NCBI GenBank assembly: GCA_028622995.1
Contig: JAJQJQ010000063.1
Location: 62,001 to 126,000, forward strand
Reading direction: 5' to 3'
Length of the DNA stretch: 64,000 bases
Source: Panagrolaimus kolymaensis
Lineage: Eukaryota; Nematoda; Chromadorea; Rhabditida; Panagrolaimidae
Under the pieces are notes generated by a model, which was not told the origin of the DNA, did not search any database, and was given only the letters and a program-made list of their open reading frames with translations. This document shows, piece by piece, positions 47,183 to 60,529 of this stretch (the stretch's first letter is position 1; each line of letters starts with the position of its first letter). The translations under genes and the position numbers were made by a program.

Positions 47183-48145
47183 ATGTCTTCAAGCAATGAA
47201 CAACCTCCAAGTAAGATCCAAAAGATGGTTGATACTGAAGTTAAAAGTGGGACTGTAGATGTTCGCTCCTCAGCTGCTGATCTCTTTTTGACGCAAGATC
47301 TTGAAAATGGTCTTTTTGACGCTTCCTTTGAAATTGAAGGAAAAGTAAGCATTAAAAGAGTAAAATGAGTAAATGAGAGATAAACTTTTCCAGATACTTC
47401 ATGCGAACAAATTCGTTCTGTGCTGTAATTCGGCAACATTTCGAGCAATGCTTTCTGATCGCTGGTCAATGGGTGATGCTCATATCAAGATTGAACGTTA
47501 TTCATTCATTGATTTCAAAGAGTTCGTGTATTTCCTGTACACTGGTGAATACAAGCTCACAAGTCAGAACATCCTCGCAATGATTGACATGGCTGAATTT
47601 TATGGAATTGCATCATTGAAAGAAGCCTGTAATCAGAACATCCATTTTCAAAGCTACAGATTGAAGGATGGTTTCGTCATGTTTGATGCTGCTAAAGTAT
47701 ATTCATTGGATAAAGCTCGTGTATTTATGGCATCGTTCATCAAGGACGTCCTTTTCGCGCTTTTCAAGTGCCCACAAATTTCACGAGTTAGCATGCTTGA
47801 ACTCATTGAATATGAAACATCTGATGAATCATTTGAAGCTGTAAGACATTTAATTATCCAACCAAATATTATTATAAAATTACTTTCAGGCCTTTCGTTG
47901 GGCGGTCTTCCGAACTCAAGATATGCCATGGCCTGACAACCCAGCCTTCAAAGAAGCTATCAAAGGTGAATTGGCTGAAATTATTCCAAAGATGAAGCTC
48001 ACTAATTTTGGTCGTAATTTTTTCACTAACTATTTGAGTAAGTTACATATTTTTGAAGAATAATAATAATTTAAAGAAATTATTTTTAGTCCCTCGTCGT
48101 TATTTGTTTTCTGATTCTGGTTGGCGCGAGGTTATTAGGTTATAG
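47183..48145 (+). CDS. BTB/BACK domain protein, four exons
   Basis: The exons are 47183-47344, 47394-47840, 47890-48037 and 48090-48145. The introns are 49, 49 and 52 bp, all GT...AG, and the joined length is 813 nt (270 residues). After a polar N-terminus, residues about 43-150 form a BTB/POZ fold: D.SFEIEGK, HANKFVLCCNSATFRAML, then YSFIDFKEFVYFLYTGEY and the LAMIDMAEFYGIASLKEAC helix pair. The remaining residues (about 150-255), with FDAAKVYSLDKA and AFRWAVFRTQD, fit a BACK region. There is no MATH, Kelch or zinc-finger domain. BTB/BACK proteins commonly act as dimerising adaptors for cullin-3 ubiquitin ligases; the substrate here is unknown. Family size is normal for lineage-expanded nematode BTB genes. 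The start is the only ATG in frame with exon 1. Confidence 0.85.
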
Positions 48146-48424
48146 TTCGCCATGCCGAAAGCTTCCATGCCTATTTTCAAGTACATGTACAATTTTTTTT
48201 AAAAGATTTAAAAATATCCCAATATATAAACATTTCTTTTCTCTTGTTTTTTTTTATTCTCCTTCCGTGTTCCTTTATTCGTTTTATGTATGTTTTTTGC
48301 GTTGTTTTTTGTATATGCTTGTGATTTATGCTTTATGTATGTTTGTTAATAATAAATAAAATAAAGTTTTTTTTTTCTTGTAAATGCAAGTTTTTTATTT
48401 ACCAGGCATGCGGCCAGATGGTTG
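48146..48424. other. 3' flank of the BTB gene
   Basis: T-rich sequence with AATAAATAAAATAAAG near 48349, a plausible polyadenylation region. Confidence 0.4.
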
Positions 48425-48450
48425 TTTTGGAGGTCATTGTACCTCCAAAA
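48425..48450. repeat. Perfect 10-bp hairpin in a GC-richer patch
   Basis: TTTTGGAGGT (48425-48434) and ACCTCCAAAA (48441-48450) enclose CATTGT. The surrounding 48405-48520 is much less AT-rich than its neighbours and open in several frames, but no protein is recognised. Confidence 0.7.
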
Positions 48451-48520
48451 GTGCATACTACTACCAAAGATGGCGGTGGGATTTGGTGCAGCTTAGTCTT
48501 TGATGCTTGCATCCCCTAAT

Positions 48521-49723
48521 ATTTGTTTCTGTTTATGCGTTCGTTACTGTACTTCGTATATTTTTTCTTTGTAAATATTTAAGGTTAATTTTTTTTTATG
48601 GAGAATATTCCATATACAAAAGTTTCTTTCGGAAGATGAAAGAATTGTGGTTTAATTTTAACAGCTGGGTTGGTATTTAAAGCTGTTAGTTTTAAATTTA
48701 TATTTAAAGGTATATTATCTAGAATTCCATTTAGCCTCTTTCTTACTGTATTGCTTATTTTATATAAGCTATTACAATGCTAGCTTTTCCTGACTTATAT
48801 TTCCAGGAATATTGCTTTCTTTTAAATTAATGCAAATTTATACACGTTTCTCATATTAAAATCCCATCATTTAGTTAGAAAAAACTTTAAAACTACCGTA
48901 ACGTAAAAAACAAGAATGTCTTTAGAAGTTAATCGTTTCCTTCCTTTTAGTCAATAATAGTGTCCTAAAGTTAAGTAAGTCATAGTAATTATATTATCAT
49001 AGCATGAAGTAAATGATTGCAGATTGCTATGTGATTGATTTACAGGCGCTATAAAAATTAATTAATGATGGCTAAATACTAGCATTGTTTACGAAACAAT
49101 ATTGTATACTAAAGTATGTGAATACCAGAAATACGAAAGTTATTGATCCATTATCGTTTTGTGAAAGATGAATGCTTTAAAAAAATTGTTTTTCTTTGGA
49201 ACAAATAGGCTATGACCCATACTTCTAAAATATAGGAAAAAAAAACAAATCCAAATAAAAAGTGTGAAGAAAAAAATCAAAAAATCAAAAATTCATTTAG
49301 AACCAACGAAAAATTCTCATTCATTTTTCATTTTTAGAATTTGGTTTTCAAAAAGTTTCATAAATCGCTCCTTTTTTTTGAATATTTTATTAATATTTTT
49401 TTATTTTTTGTCTTGATTTGTAATATTTTTTGTTTTAAAGAAAATTACTTAAGTTTGGTAAACTAAACCTTTAAAAAATTATTCGCTATTGCGTAAAGTT
49501 ATTCACCTTGGAAAATTATTTTATGCATATTAATCTCAAAAAGTTTGATGATTAGCATTAGATGCTTTAAAAGGATGCAAGAAAAAAAAAGAAATCATAG
49601 TTTTGATTCCCCTTCCTGATTTCAGCTTTGATTTTAAAAGAGAATGGATCCGTAAGAACATATTCCAATATTTAAAAAAAAAGATTTAAATTTTTTTGTT
49701 TTAAATTCAAGCAGTATCAGTAT
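48521..49723. other. Intergenic, no supported gene
   Basis: AT-rich sequence. A module word TTTGAATATTTTATTAA is at 49377. Nothing else is recognised. Confidence 0.4.
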
Positions 49724-49830
49724 TATAACTTGGCGGCTAAAAGCCAATAAAGGCATGGAAATTAAAAAAAAGTGGAAGGCGGTAATAAAAGAAGTGAAAT
49801 AACTCAACTTCGCGGAGGGAAATAAGAGTC
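49724..49830 (+). mobile_element. Relic related to the 17.7-kb foldback
   Basis: Shares, in order, GGCTAAAAGCC, AATAAA(A/G)GCATGGAAAT, a second AATAAAAG word and CTCAACTTCGCG with the left arm at 17733-17886. No inverted partner lies nearby, so this is a fragment or a diverged relative. Confidence 0.55.
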
Positions 49831-52800
49831 GTCGGCATTTATTTTATATTTGATAAACAAAATTCACATTTGGGATTTGAATACCGTAAAAAAATCCACC
49901 AAAAATTTAAATGCTTTGATTGTTGTTGGTTGCCCTAAAAGAGTTTTCGTTTCTTCTAAAATTGTTAAAATTAAAAATGGGTGAAAGCTCCGCAGAGTTG
50001 AGTGATAAAAAACATGTTTGTGTTCCACGAAAGTTGGCTGAAAGAAATCGATTTTTTTCATAATTTTAAAATATAATAGAAGCTGTCGAAAACGGAAATC
50101 ATATTATTACTGTTACTAATTCAGATGGAAGCTTTAGTGTTTATATTTTTGTCTATGTCGATGTGCTTCAAATTTATTATTGAAAAAAAGCAATGAAATT
50201 ATTTTAAATGAAACTAATTCACTTTTTAAAATTGTAGAAGCAACATTTCATCATTTCGAGCATTCACTTTTTTTTAAATTTTGTTCGTTTGACCGCATGT
50301 TAGTTGTAAAATCCATAAATTCCATTTAACCGTTTTATAATATTAATTTTATTTTTTCATTAACAACTTTTGTTAAAAGAATGCAAAAAAACCGATTTAT
50401 TTATTTCAATTTTACCTATTTATTTTTATAAAATTATTTTATGGAAAAAAGCTCAAAAAAAGGCATGAAATTAAAATATTCAAAAACTCGATAACTTGAC
50501 ACTAAAAAAGTCAATAAAATAAATAAAAAAATTTGCTTTTTTTTTGCCTCTAACGTGTAGCGCCCCTTCCTTCGTGGGTTGACAAAGCAAATTTAAAATG
50601 CTAAAAAAAAGATGACCGACTTATATTTTGCATTCAATAGCCAAGGTCAAATGAAAGAGAGCCAAATTTCATTGAGCAAAAAAATACATTGCTTGCTTTT
50701 TATTTCGTCAATTTTTTTGTTGCATATTTTTTTAAAGCACGAAATAAAGAGAAGCTTTTTTGGTGGCTAAAATAAATAGCATCAATCTAAAGTTATTTTT
50801 GTTGTTTTTAAAAATTTCTTTTGAATTTTTTAATAATATTTTTTTTTGATTTTTTTAACAATCAAATAAAAAATTTTATCCAAAATATTGAAATAAAAGC
50901 TGAATCTTCCTCGTTTTTAAAATTGAATTAAATTACCTATAAAATTGTTTTATGCTAAAATTTTGGATCAATAAAATGATTTGAATAAAATAAGCAGCCA
51001 ACAATTTTATTTTTAGTTAAGTGAAGCGCTTGGAACTTCAGTTGGCTCAGCTGAGGCTGAACGGGGCTTCGAAATAAATGAAGTGAAAAGAGCAACGCTT
51101 TTACTTTTAAAAAAGGATTACTGTTTTAGTGATTATTTTCATACATAGTTTTTAAACCTGCGCTGCCTCACTTTAGACATAAAAAAAAACAAACATATTT
51201 CAACCTTTTTTCTTTTCTTTTTTTCTTACCATTAATAAAGGACACACATTTTCATCCACAACAACTAAAGCTCGTTTTTATCAAAGAGCAAAATAAAGAC
51301 TATACAAACAAACATCGAAGATGGTTGGTCCTCCAAAGTATTTATGCAATGGTAAAATTTCCCTCTCAATTCCATCGATTTTTTTTTTCTTCGTTCTCTC
51401 GCTTTTCTTTTATTTTGTTTTTGAATATTTTAATCAAATTTTTTTGTTTTTAAATAGCAAATAAATTTGATAAAATTAATCGTTAATTTTTATTTAAATG
51501 AAGACTTAGGTATCTTCTAATTTTTTATATGCAAAAAAAAAAGTGTTATGAGCTGGAGATTAAAAACTATTTTTGAAAAAATGGAAAAACTCTCACATTA
51601 AATATGTTGAAGTAAAAATAAATATTCCATTTCATGGAAATTTTGTATTGTAGAATTTAATGGCATCAATTTGGAGTATAAACACATGAAAAATTTTCTT
51701 TCTTTATTATTTATGAATTATAAAAAAAGTTTCGATTTCATATTTTTTTTTTGGGATAAAAATTTTTTTGGCACGGTAGTTATATCATAGAAAGAAAGAG
51801 GCCGATCATCATAAAAGTTAGCCGGTTGCTTACACCAAACAACAAATTTTGATAAACTCAAAATTTCGTTTTTTTCACCACAAACTCGAAAAAATTTTAA
51901 TCAAAGAATTTTTGATAAAACTTTATTTTTTTATAAAGTTTTTTTTGACAAAGTTTTTACATCTCATTGGTTTGAAAAAATATTTAAATCTCCGTATGTG
52001 TTTATGAAATAGAAAAAATAATAGCAAGCCAGTTAGTTATTAAAAATAATGATTGATAAAATAGTAGTGTTAAAAAAACTAATTTTTAAACATTTCTTTT
52101 TTGTTTGTTTATCCATGTTTATGATCGGCCAAAATTAATTATTAGTCGCTAAAATTTTTAAATTTGCAAATAAAAGAAGCTCATTCATCCAAATTTTACA
52201 AACCGATTTTTTCGAGATTTAAAAAAAAATAATCAAAAACATTTTTTAATTTTATTTATGATTGATCAAAACAAAAAAGTTTCGGCTGAGTTTAAATTTA
52301 ATTGGGCAATCACAACACTCGTTGCGCGACTGTTTAAGACATATGAAAGTTTTTTTTCTTCAAAAATTGTTTTTTATGTTACAAAATAAATTTAATTTTA
52401 CTTTTAGCAAAGAATATTTCTAAATTCAATTTTTCATTTAAAAAAAACACGAAAGTTAAAACTTATAACAAAAAATAATATTTAAATATTCAAAAAGCAA
52501 AAAAAAAAATTAAAGAAACTAACTTTTTTTTCTTTTGTCTCCTTTTTTAAATAACGTTTTATGATTTGTTGTTTTTATTATTTTTTTCTACAACAACTAC
52601 GACGACGACCGCCTGCCTAGATTTTTATTTTACAGCCACTCACATTCGTAAAAAATGTAACAGTGTCGTCTCATAAAAAGACGAGAAAAAAAAACTTGCT
52701 AAACTTGTTTTTTTTTGTTTATTCTACTAACAATAATTTTTTTTCCAATTGAACAGGTACAGCCGAATTACATAGAAATACGCTTACAATTCAAAATCTA

Positions 52801-55800
52801 GCTCCAACTAATTTAAAAAATCTTTAGTTGACGCCTTGTGGTGCTTTTCAGCATTTTTTGAGAAAAAAGATTCATAGATTTCTTTTTCAGTTGCATTGAG
52901 ATTAGAACAAATGAAGCATAATGTTAAATGAAGAGACTTCCCGTCAAACTGAATATTACAATTTTTGAATGACCATCCTGAATGTTTTTACAGGGATTTG
53001 CTTGCATTTATTTAAAAACAAAAAATAAATAAATAAAAAATTAAATTAAATATTCAAAATAAAAAAAGGAAAAGAACTATTGTAAAAACTTTTTTCTATC
53101 CAAAAATAAAGATTTTTCCTTTTCACGTTTTTTTTTCTAGTTTGTGCTAACGAACGACGGCCGCCCGTATTGATTTAATTGACAGTCACTCAATTAAAAA
53201 GGAAAAAAGAATGAGAGATAGAGTTGCGACAAGGAAATGGAGTATGTGTTTATCGATAAAAAAAATTAAAACTCGTTTTTCACTTCTTTTTTTGTTTATT
53301 CAATATTTTTCTTACAACCTTTGTTTTTTTTTGCCCCTAAAAAATGAAAGAATCAAATAATTCGAAAAACTTGTCAAAAAAAAATATTTTAGATATAAAA
53401 GTTTTTTACAAAACACAAGAGATTTAAAATGTTCAAAAATAATAATTATAAATTAAAATTATTTTCTTTTTTCTTTATTGCTTTGATCGCAACAATGACC
53501 AATTGGGGTTTCTTTAAAAACTTTTGCATCCCCCTACGGGACAGTCACAACATTTATTTGGTTTTTTATTGTATGATATTTATTATAAAACTTTCAACTT
53601 TTATTTTGTTACTTTTCTAAATTTGTTTATGTTTATCTCTCAAAACTTAAATATCTTTAATTAAAACTTAAGAAACACAAATAAAAAGAAACTAAAAATT
53701 AAATATTCAAAACAAACAAAAAATTCTTTTTTTTCTTTTAACATCGCTGGAAGATGCCTCTAATTTAAAAAAAGACCAGAAATAAGAAAAAGAAAACAAC
53801 GACGACCACACAACTTAAAATCAAGACGTCGATCGATCGGACACACAATTTTTCGTTGAGGCGCGTTTTTGACAATTTTTTAGTTATATTATTTTTTCAT
53901 TCTTTCTTTTGTTTATTAAAGTTGCAGGTTAAATGATTTAAACTTTAATTCTATCGAACGTTGTTGAATATCAATTATCGCTATACAAGAACTTACTGTT
54001 TGAATTCTGCTTTCCAATTACTCCATTTTATTTTGTTAAAAGTTTTACAGTTTCATAAATTTTTATTAGTTTCAAATTTTTGAGATAATCATAAAAATTT
54101 TTTGTTTTAAAGTTTGTATTTATTGAAAAAAAAAATAAAAAATCAAAAGAAAAATATTCAAACAACGAAAAAAAAAGATGAGATAAAATTATTTAAAAGT
54201 GACGCGTTTTTTCTGATCGATAAACAGCACCGATTTAATAATTCGATTTTTGGCACAGAAAAAAGAAAAGAAAAAGAAACTCTCCAAAAGAAACTACATT
54301 TTTCTTATTCATTTAAGCTGTAGTTTGCTCAGCTTTGAATTTCATTGAAAAAAAGGATGCATTTATTAAATATATGCTTTTTTTGCGATATTTTAAACAT
54401 AATTTGAATATTTTAATTATTTTTTCTTTTGTTAATTTTATTCAAAGATTGCTAAAATTTCTTTATAAGTGATTAATTAAAATCATAAACTTTAAACAAT
54501 AATTAATAATTATGCTTTTTGGAATTATGCCTGAAGTTGGAAATGGTTAGCAGAAAAATTGTCGCTGTTGTTGTAAAGAAAAGTCTAATTCATATTTTCT
54601 CATAAAAGAAAACCTCGTAATAATAACAAAAAATTTGATTGAAATATTACCGCTATCCACCCTATCTTAAAAATAAAATGAATTCCATAAAATTTTTATT
54701 TTTTCGCTTAGTTTTTCATGAAATTTAAAATAATTTATTTCCCTCAACAAATTTCGAGTTTCAAAAAAGACAAAGTAAAAATCATCTTTTTTTCTTCCAA
54801 AATGTGTGTCAGTCATTTTACTTAAAAATTTTACATTAAATTTTCTTCTTTTTATGCATGTAAAACAATGATTCATTCTTCTTATTTTCTATTTTTGATA
54901 ATTGGGTTCGCACAATTGGTCAATATTTTATTTTTTACTTCGCAGCACATACAACCCCCGGCGGGGCAATTATAGTTATAATTAATATTATTTTTAATTA
55001 AATAGTTTACTTTAAATTCATTTTTCGAGAGTAAATCATAAATATTTACTGTTAAATTTTGTTAGCTTTACTTTACGCTCATAATTATTTTTAAAGTTAA
55101 AAAAATAACAAAAAACGAAACTAAAATATTTAGAAAAAAAGGAAAAAAAGATGCATTGATTTTTTTTCTTTTCTCTTTTTTGACTGCAGCAGCAACGAGT
55201 CGGGTAACGCACTTTTTTAGTTGATACACATTCTTTCACAAAAAAAGAAAAAAGAAAAATAAAACCCCATCGTTTTTAAGTGTGAGGAAGGCCATAAATT
55301 GTTTTTGATGTTTTTTTTGACACTTTTTCTGTGTTTACATAAACTTTTTCTCGCAGCAAAAAATATTTTTTTCCTTTATTCTTTTTTTTATGCAAGTGTT
55401 GTTGCAGCAATTAATGCCAATTTTTATTTTATTTTATTGCTGTTTATGGATCACAACAGAACCCGACGATAAAGACTTAAAATTTTTGCAGGTGCCCATT
55501 GGGCATTGGCAGCATAGATACATTTAACTTTGTTTTATAAAGATATTTTTATTATATTAAAAAACCAAACTTTTTTGTTCTTTTTAACCATAATGTTATT
55601 ATGATTTAATTTTTTTTGGAGGCAGAAATTAAGAAAAAATTAAATTAAAATATTCAAAATCAGTAAAATCGATAAGAAAAAGAAAAAGAAAACATGTTTT
55701 TTTAATTTTATTACTTCAAACAAAAAATGTGCTTTGCTTTTTTCTTTACTTTTTTTTCATCTTTTATAACAAACAACAACGTCATTGACGCCACCTGCCA

Positions 55801-57092
55801 TTCCAAAATTTTAAAGACCGACAACACTTTCAAAACAGTTAAAAGAAAGAAAAAAATTAAGTTTTTTTGAATGACAGAAAAAAATTGCTCTTTTTCGTTG
55901 ATAGCTTTTTCTTTCTTTCTTCTTTTGATGAATTTAACAACAATGAAACTAACTTTTATAGAAAGACAATATCAGCGTAATAAAAATGAAGGTGTGCATC
56001 TAATAAAAAAAAATTTCTTGGGGGGTTGTTTGGTCGAATTTTTTTTTATAAAAACTTGCTTTGATTCTTCTCTTAATAAAAAGTACTTTGTTCTCTCTTT
56101 TTTTTCATTACGATAAGAAAAAAATCACCCGACACACATGACAATTCTTTTTATTTTGTTGTCATTCATCGAAAGCAAGGACCACACCAACAATCAACCA
56201 TCTCATGTCCTCGTCATTAAAAAAAAGGTGGGTGCGCCGCTACCAATTTTCTTGGGTGGTAGGTGGTTGACTTGAATTTTTCCAATTTTTTTGGAATGCA
56301 ACCTAAAACGATTTTTTTTTACATTAAAAAAAGGAGTCCTATAAAAAATAAAAGAAAGACAGCAATCAAACCCGTCTAAGAATAGATAAAGCCTTCAATA
56401 ATTATTTAAAAAATTTAAAAATTGTTATTTGTTCTTTTTTATTTTATTTTTAAATTTGTTATTTGCTTTTTTGAAATAAAAGTTAATGTTATCTTTTAAG
56501 CTTTTTTTGTTTTGTTTATACTTAAAAATTTGTAAATTTAAATAAAATAATTTTTTTACCCATTCAAAAGTTGTATTAACTTTGAAAGTGAAAGGAAACC
56601 CGCTTTCTTACTTGTATTAAATTGTACCGTAAAAAAGAGTCAAAAATAGTGTCTTGTTTTATAGTTTGCTTTTTTCCCTTTGAAAATTATTTTATGTAAG
56701 CCCTTTGAAAAATAAATATAAGCTTTTTCCCTTCTGGCACTCTGTTTGTGTCTGTGGTCTTTTTAAAGAATTTTTTACATATAAACCGCTGTCCGTCATC
56801 AATAAAGAAAACTACAAATTTTTGTTAACAACAACAACGCAGCTTTCACATTCATTTAAAATTTTTCTTTCTGCATGAAATTGTTTTTTTGGCTTTAAAC
56901 TAAATTCTTTTTTAATAAAATTGGAGAAAAAATGTTTATTCATTTTTTCAGTTAAATAATTTTTTTTATCATTTATTTTTAAATATTTTAATAAATGTTT
57001 TTATTATTTTTTAATGGCGATGCCATCTTTTAATTTTATAACTAATAGCACAATGCAAGCCAACCTCACTACTTTGTTGTATTATAAACTCG
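49831..57092. other. Intergenic with many module words
   Basis: No supported gene in 7.2 kb. Boundary words of the dispersed module lie at about 50471, 51420, 52482, 53045, 53699, 54151, 54403 and 55645. GC-richer interiors with CGACGAC words lie near 52590 and 53150. Open frames such as 53429-53620 and 55871-56116 show no domain; the latter overlaps a duplicated non-coding block. Confidence 0.4.
55765..55960 (+). repeat. Direct duplication with 59650-59850, copy 1
   Basis: The core from GTTAAAAGAAAGAAAAAAATT through GATGAATTTAAC, about 100 bp, is identical or nearly so to 59727-59830. The flanks (CCACCTGCCATTCC, TTAAAGAC.GACAAC) match with a few differences. Confidence 0.8.
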
Positions 57093-57321
57093 TTTGAAAT
57101 TCATACGGATGCCAGAAAAAAATGAATACGCGGCTGTCTTATTACAGAAAGATGAAGATGGTCATTTACATCATATTAGTTATTTTTCTCGTAAGATGAA
57201 TCGGCATGAAGCAAATTACTCAAGTATCAAATTGGAAGTATTAACAGTTGTAACAGGTTTAAAAGAATTTCGTCCTTATATAGAAGGATCACGCGCAGCA
57301 CAGAAAACCCTATTCGTTTAA
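57093..57321 (+). pseudogene. RNase H fragment of an LTR retrotransposon
   Basis: FEIHTDA reads from 57093. After an A run the frame shifts, and AAVLLQKDEDG, then ISYFSRKMN, then SSIKLEVLTVV, then FRPYIEG follow. This is the RT-linked RNase H signature of Ty3/gypsy-type pol. The frame break in the A run and the absence of reverse transcriptase and integrase on either side show it is a dead fragment. The solo LTR 600 bp downstream may or may not belong to the same family. Confidence 0.8.
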
Positions 57322-57927
57322 TCCTTTTTTTTCAAACTTCGAGACTGGATATTTCAGCGAGCAAGTTGTGGGCACTTGCGCCCAATACTTTCATTGTTGA
57401 CCGATATATAATTTTATTTTTTAATTAAAATAATTTTTGTGAAAATCGTATTAAAACTAATCTCTTTCAATAATTTTGAATTCGTTAATAATATCTGTGG
57501 TATCTTTATATATTTATTTTCCTGATTGGTAATTAGTATTTGGTGCATGTATTATAAAGGCGACTTTAAATTTGAATTGAACTAATATCTTTAAAGTAAA
57601 AAAGCAAAAACTCATAATAATTCTTAAAAGTCAAAGCATTTCATATTTGTTCCAACTAAATTTTTTTACATATTTAAAATCAAATTTAAAAAAGTGTTTA
57701 AATATTCAAAAATAGAAAAAGTAGTTAATAAAAGTTCCGTGTATTTTTTCCTTTTTTACTTTTCATTGCGATTTACCGCTATTAAAAACATTAAAATCAA
57801 CATACAACTAAAAAGACAAAAGGTGATTGCAAGTTTGTGGAGAAAAATTCACGTTTAGATTCACGTGAAAAAAGTCAATGTACAAAAGTTGTAGTATTAT
57901 TGCTGCAAGCAAAAAAAATATTGTCTG

Positions 57928-58239
57928 TGTTAGATTCGTCTCTAACAACGTTTTCTTTTTATTTGAAAATTATTAATGATTCATTTTATTTATGACTAAA
58001 AGCGAGAAGCAGATCTTTAACTGGCACTTGCTGTCTGTCTGACCGGAAACCGGAAACCGGAAATAAGCTATTCATAATTTTAGCTGTATTTCTACCGGTA
58101 TAAAAGCTGAACCATATTCCTATCATTCATGTTTAATTTTTCTTTATCTAATTTTATTATTTTGTATTTATAATTAAATAAAGCGAATTATATTATTTCA
58201 TCTTAATTTAGATTCCGAGGGAAACCTTGGGATCTAACA
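57928..58239. mobile_element. Solo LTR with 5-bp target duplication
   Basis: The 312-bp unit starts TGTTAGA and ends TCTAACA, the short inverted TG...CA termini of an LTR, and is flanked by GTCTG on both sides (57923-57927 and 58240-58244). Inside are CCGGAAACCGGAAACC repeats, a TATAAAAG box at about 58099 and an AATAAAG signal at about 58177. These fit an LTR promoter and polyadenylation region. No second LTR is seen, so it is probably a recombination remnant. Confidence 0.8.
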
Positions 58240-60529
58240 GTCTGCTTATTTTTTTTATTTTTTTCGAATATTCAAACAAATTTTTTTTTATTTGTAATAA
58301 TGTTTCTATTTTTTAAATTGTGAATGAAAAAAGTTGAAAACATCAAAGATGTTATTGTTAAGTTGAATTCCACGTTTTAAACATGAGTGTAATGAACCTT
58401 GAGAAACCCAAAATTGATGTTAGAAAAAAATAACAACTGTAAAAAATGTAACATTTTCAATGATTGTTTTATAATTATAACAGAGAAGTTGCTGGACCAA
58501 AATATATGGAAAGAAAGAAAATATGAAATCAATTTTCTCATTGATTTAATACAGAGAAAATTGTTTGTTGAACGCATAAGCAAAATCAAAAATAAAAATA
58601 AACATTAAAACAAAACTATATAAATTACAAATTTTCGAACACTGCAGATCTGTAAATAGATGTACAAAAGGCAATTTTAATCATTTTTTTCTTCATAGTA
58701 AAAAAGTATTAATTTTTCTATCGCTTTTAAATTTAAATGTTTATTTTAATATTTATTCTTTACTATTTTCATGATATTTTGTTTTTGAATTCCCTAAATT
58801 AAATTATTTCATTTTTAATGTTTTCAATTGAGATTTCACCGCATTTTTATTATAATTTTTGATCGGTGAAGTAAATTGAAGTAAGATCTATGATTTCTGG
58901 TTTTTATAATTAATTATAAATTTCAACAATAATTTTAGTCAAGCGAATCCATCTCCGATTTTTATATTATTTTTTATTATTAATTCTTTTATTCAGAAAA
59001 AAAGAAAAAATGAAAAAAGAAATTCAAATATTTCAAAAGTAAAAAAAATTAAAAATGTATATCGATTCAATTTTTTTAACAATTTTTTTGTGTTTCTTGC
59101 TTCTTTTTTTCAGCTAGAAAAAAGGAAATAAAAATAAACAAACGCATCGCAAAGTTTTTTAATTTGATATTGATTTAATTGTATTTTTTTATTGACTCAC
59201 TTTTTAAAAGCAATGCGAGAAAAAAAATATGTATGAAAGGAGAAATATCAATTTGCTTTTAAATTACTAAACATAATTATTTTTCTGAATATTTTAATTT
59301 AATTTTTTTTCAATTTTTGAAACAATTTTATTTGAAAATAACCTTTTTGTGTAAACTTTTTAACTCAAATCCTTTTTTTTAAATTAAAAACAGAAAAAAT
59401 GTAGATGAAATTTTTATGAAATTAAACAAGATTAGGCACAATTAATGATCTGATGGCAATTAACGTTATAAGCAAATATATTCAATCAATACGTTTACGA
59501 AAAACAAAATAAATAAAGGTTAGATTTTTAAATTTAAAAAAAAAGCATTCAAACTAATGTATTTTTTAAAAAATGACAAGAAAAAAAGCTGATACTTTTC
59601 GATTTTTTTATTTTTTTGAATATTTCAACCATTCTTTTCTTCTTTTTTTTTCTTTGATAACAAACAACATCATCACTGCCGCCACCTGCCATTCCTAAAT
59701 TTTAAAGACAGACAACGCTTTTAAAACGGTTAAAAGAAAGAAAAAAATTAAGTTTTTTTGAATGACAGAAAAAAATTGCTCTTTTTCGTTGATAGCTTTT
59801 TCTTTCTTTCTTCTTTTGATGAATTTAACTGCAAAGAAATTCGCTTTTATAACTAACAATGTTAGCCTATAAAAAAGATAAAGATACCCTCATAAATTTA
59901 AAATACAAACGCAAAAATCATGTGTAGAATTTTTTATAAAAAATTTTTAATTTGAAATTTAATTTTTTTATTAACAAAAACACGGCTTTCGACATTTAGT
60001 TTGATTTTTTTTTTCGGTTGATTTACCCCTCCTTTCTTGCATTACATTATTAAATTGCACGCCCAAATAGGACAATCACAACACCCAAAAAAAAGGTGTA
60101 TTTATATTTAATTTTCCAGTTCAACGAAAGTTCGAATGGCTTAATTAAAAGTTAAATGCAAAAAAGAAAAAGAAAAAATAAAGTTATTAAATATTCAAAA
60201 GACAAAGATTTTTTTTCAAGAGTCAATTTTATTTTTATTTAGAGTTAGATAGAAATAAGTAAAGCGACAGCGGCTTTTTAATTGCAAACCGGATGGATGG
60301 CTCTCTTTAAAAACAACCAAGAAAAGCAGCAATAAATCAATAAAGTTGCAAAAAATTGGCTTTTTTTCTATGCTCAATGTATTTTTTCTTAGCACCTGCT
60401 TTGAATACTAAAGAGAATTTTAGAAGAAAAAAGGTATGCATTCATTTTTCATTTTTGCTTACTTTTTTGAATAGTTTATCCAATTTTTTTAATATTTTGT
60501 TACAAATTTAATTTAATCCTTATTAAAAC
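58240..60529. other. Intergenic, no supported gene
   Basis: AT-rich sequence with module words near 59284 and 60187. The block 59460-59640 is repeated at 62895-63060 in the same orientation (the AATACGTT..CGAAAA block, then GGTTAGATTTTTAAATTTAAA). Confidence 0.45.
59650..59850 (+). repeat. Direct duplication with 55765-55960, copy 2
   Basis: Second copy, about 3.9 kb downstream of the first. Its interior is essentially identical. Confidence 0.8.
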
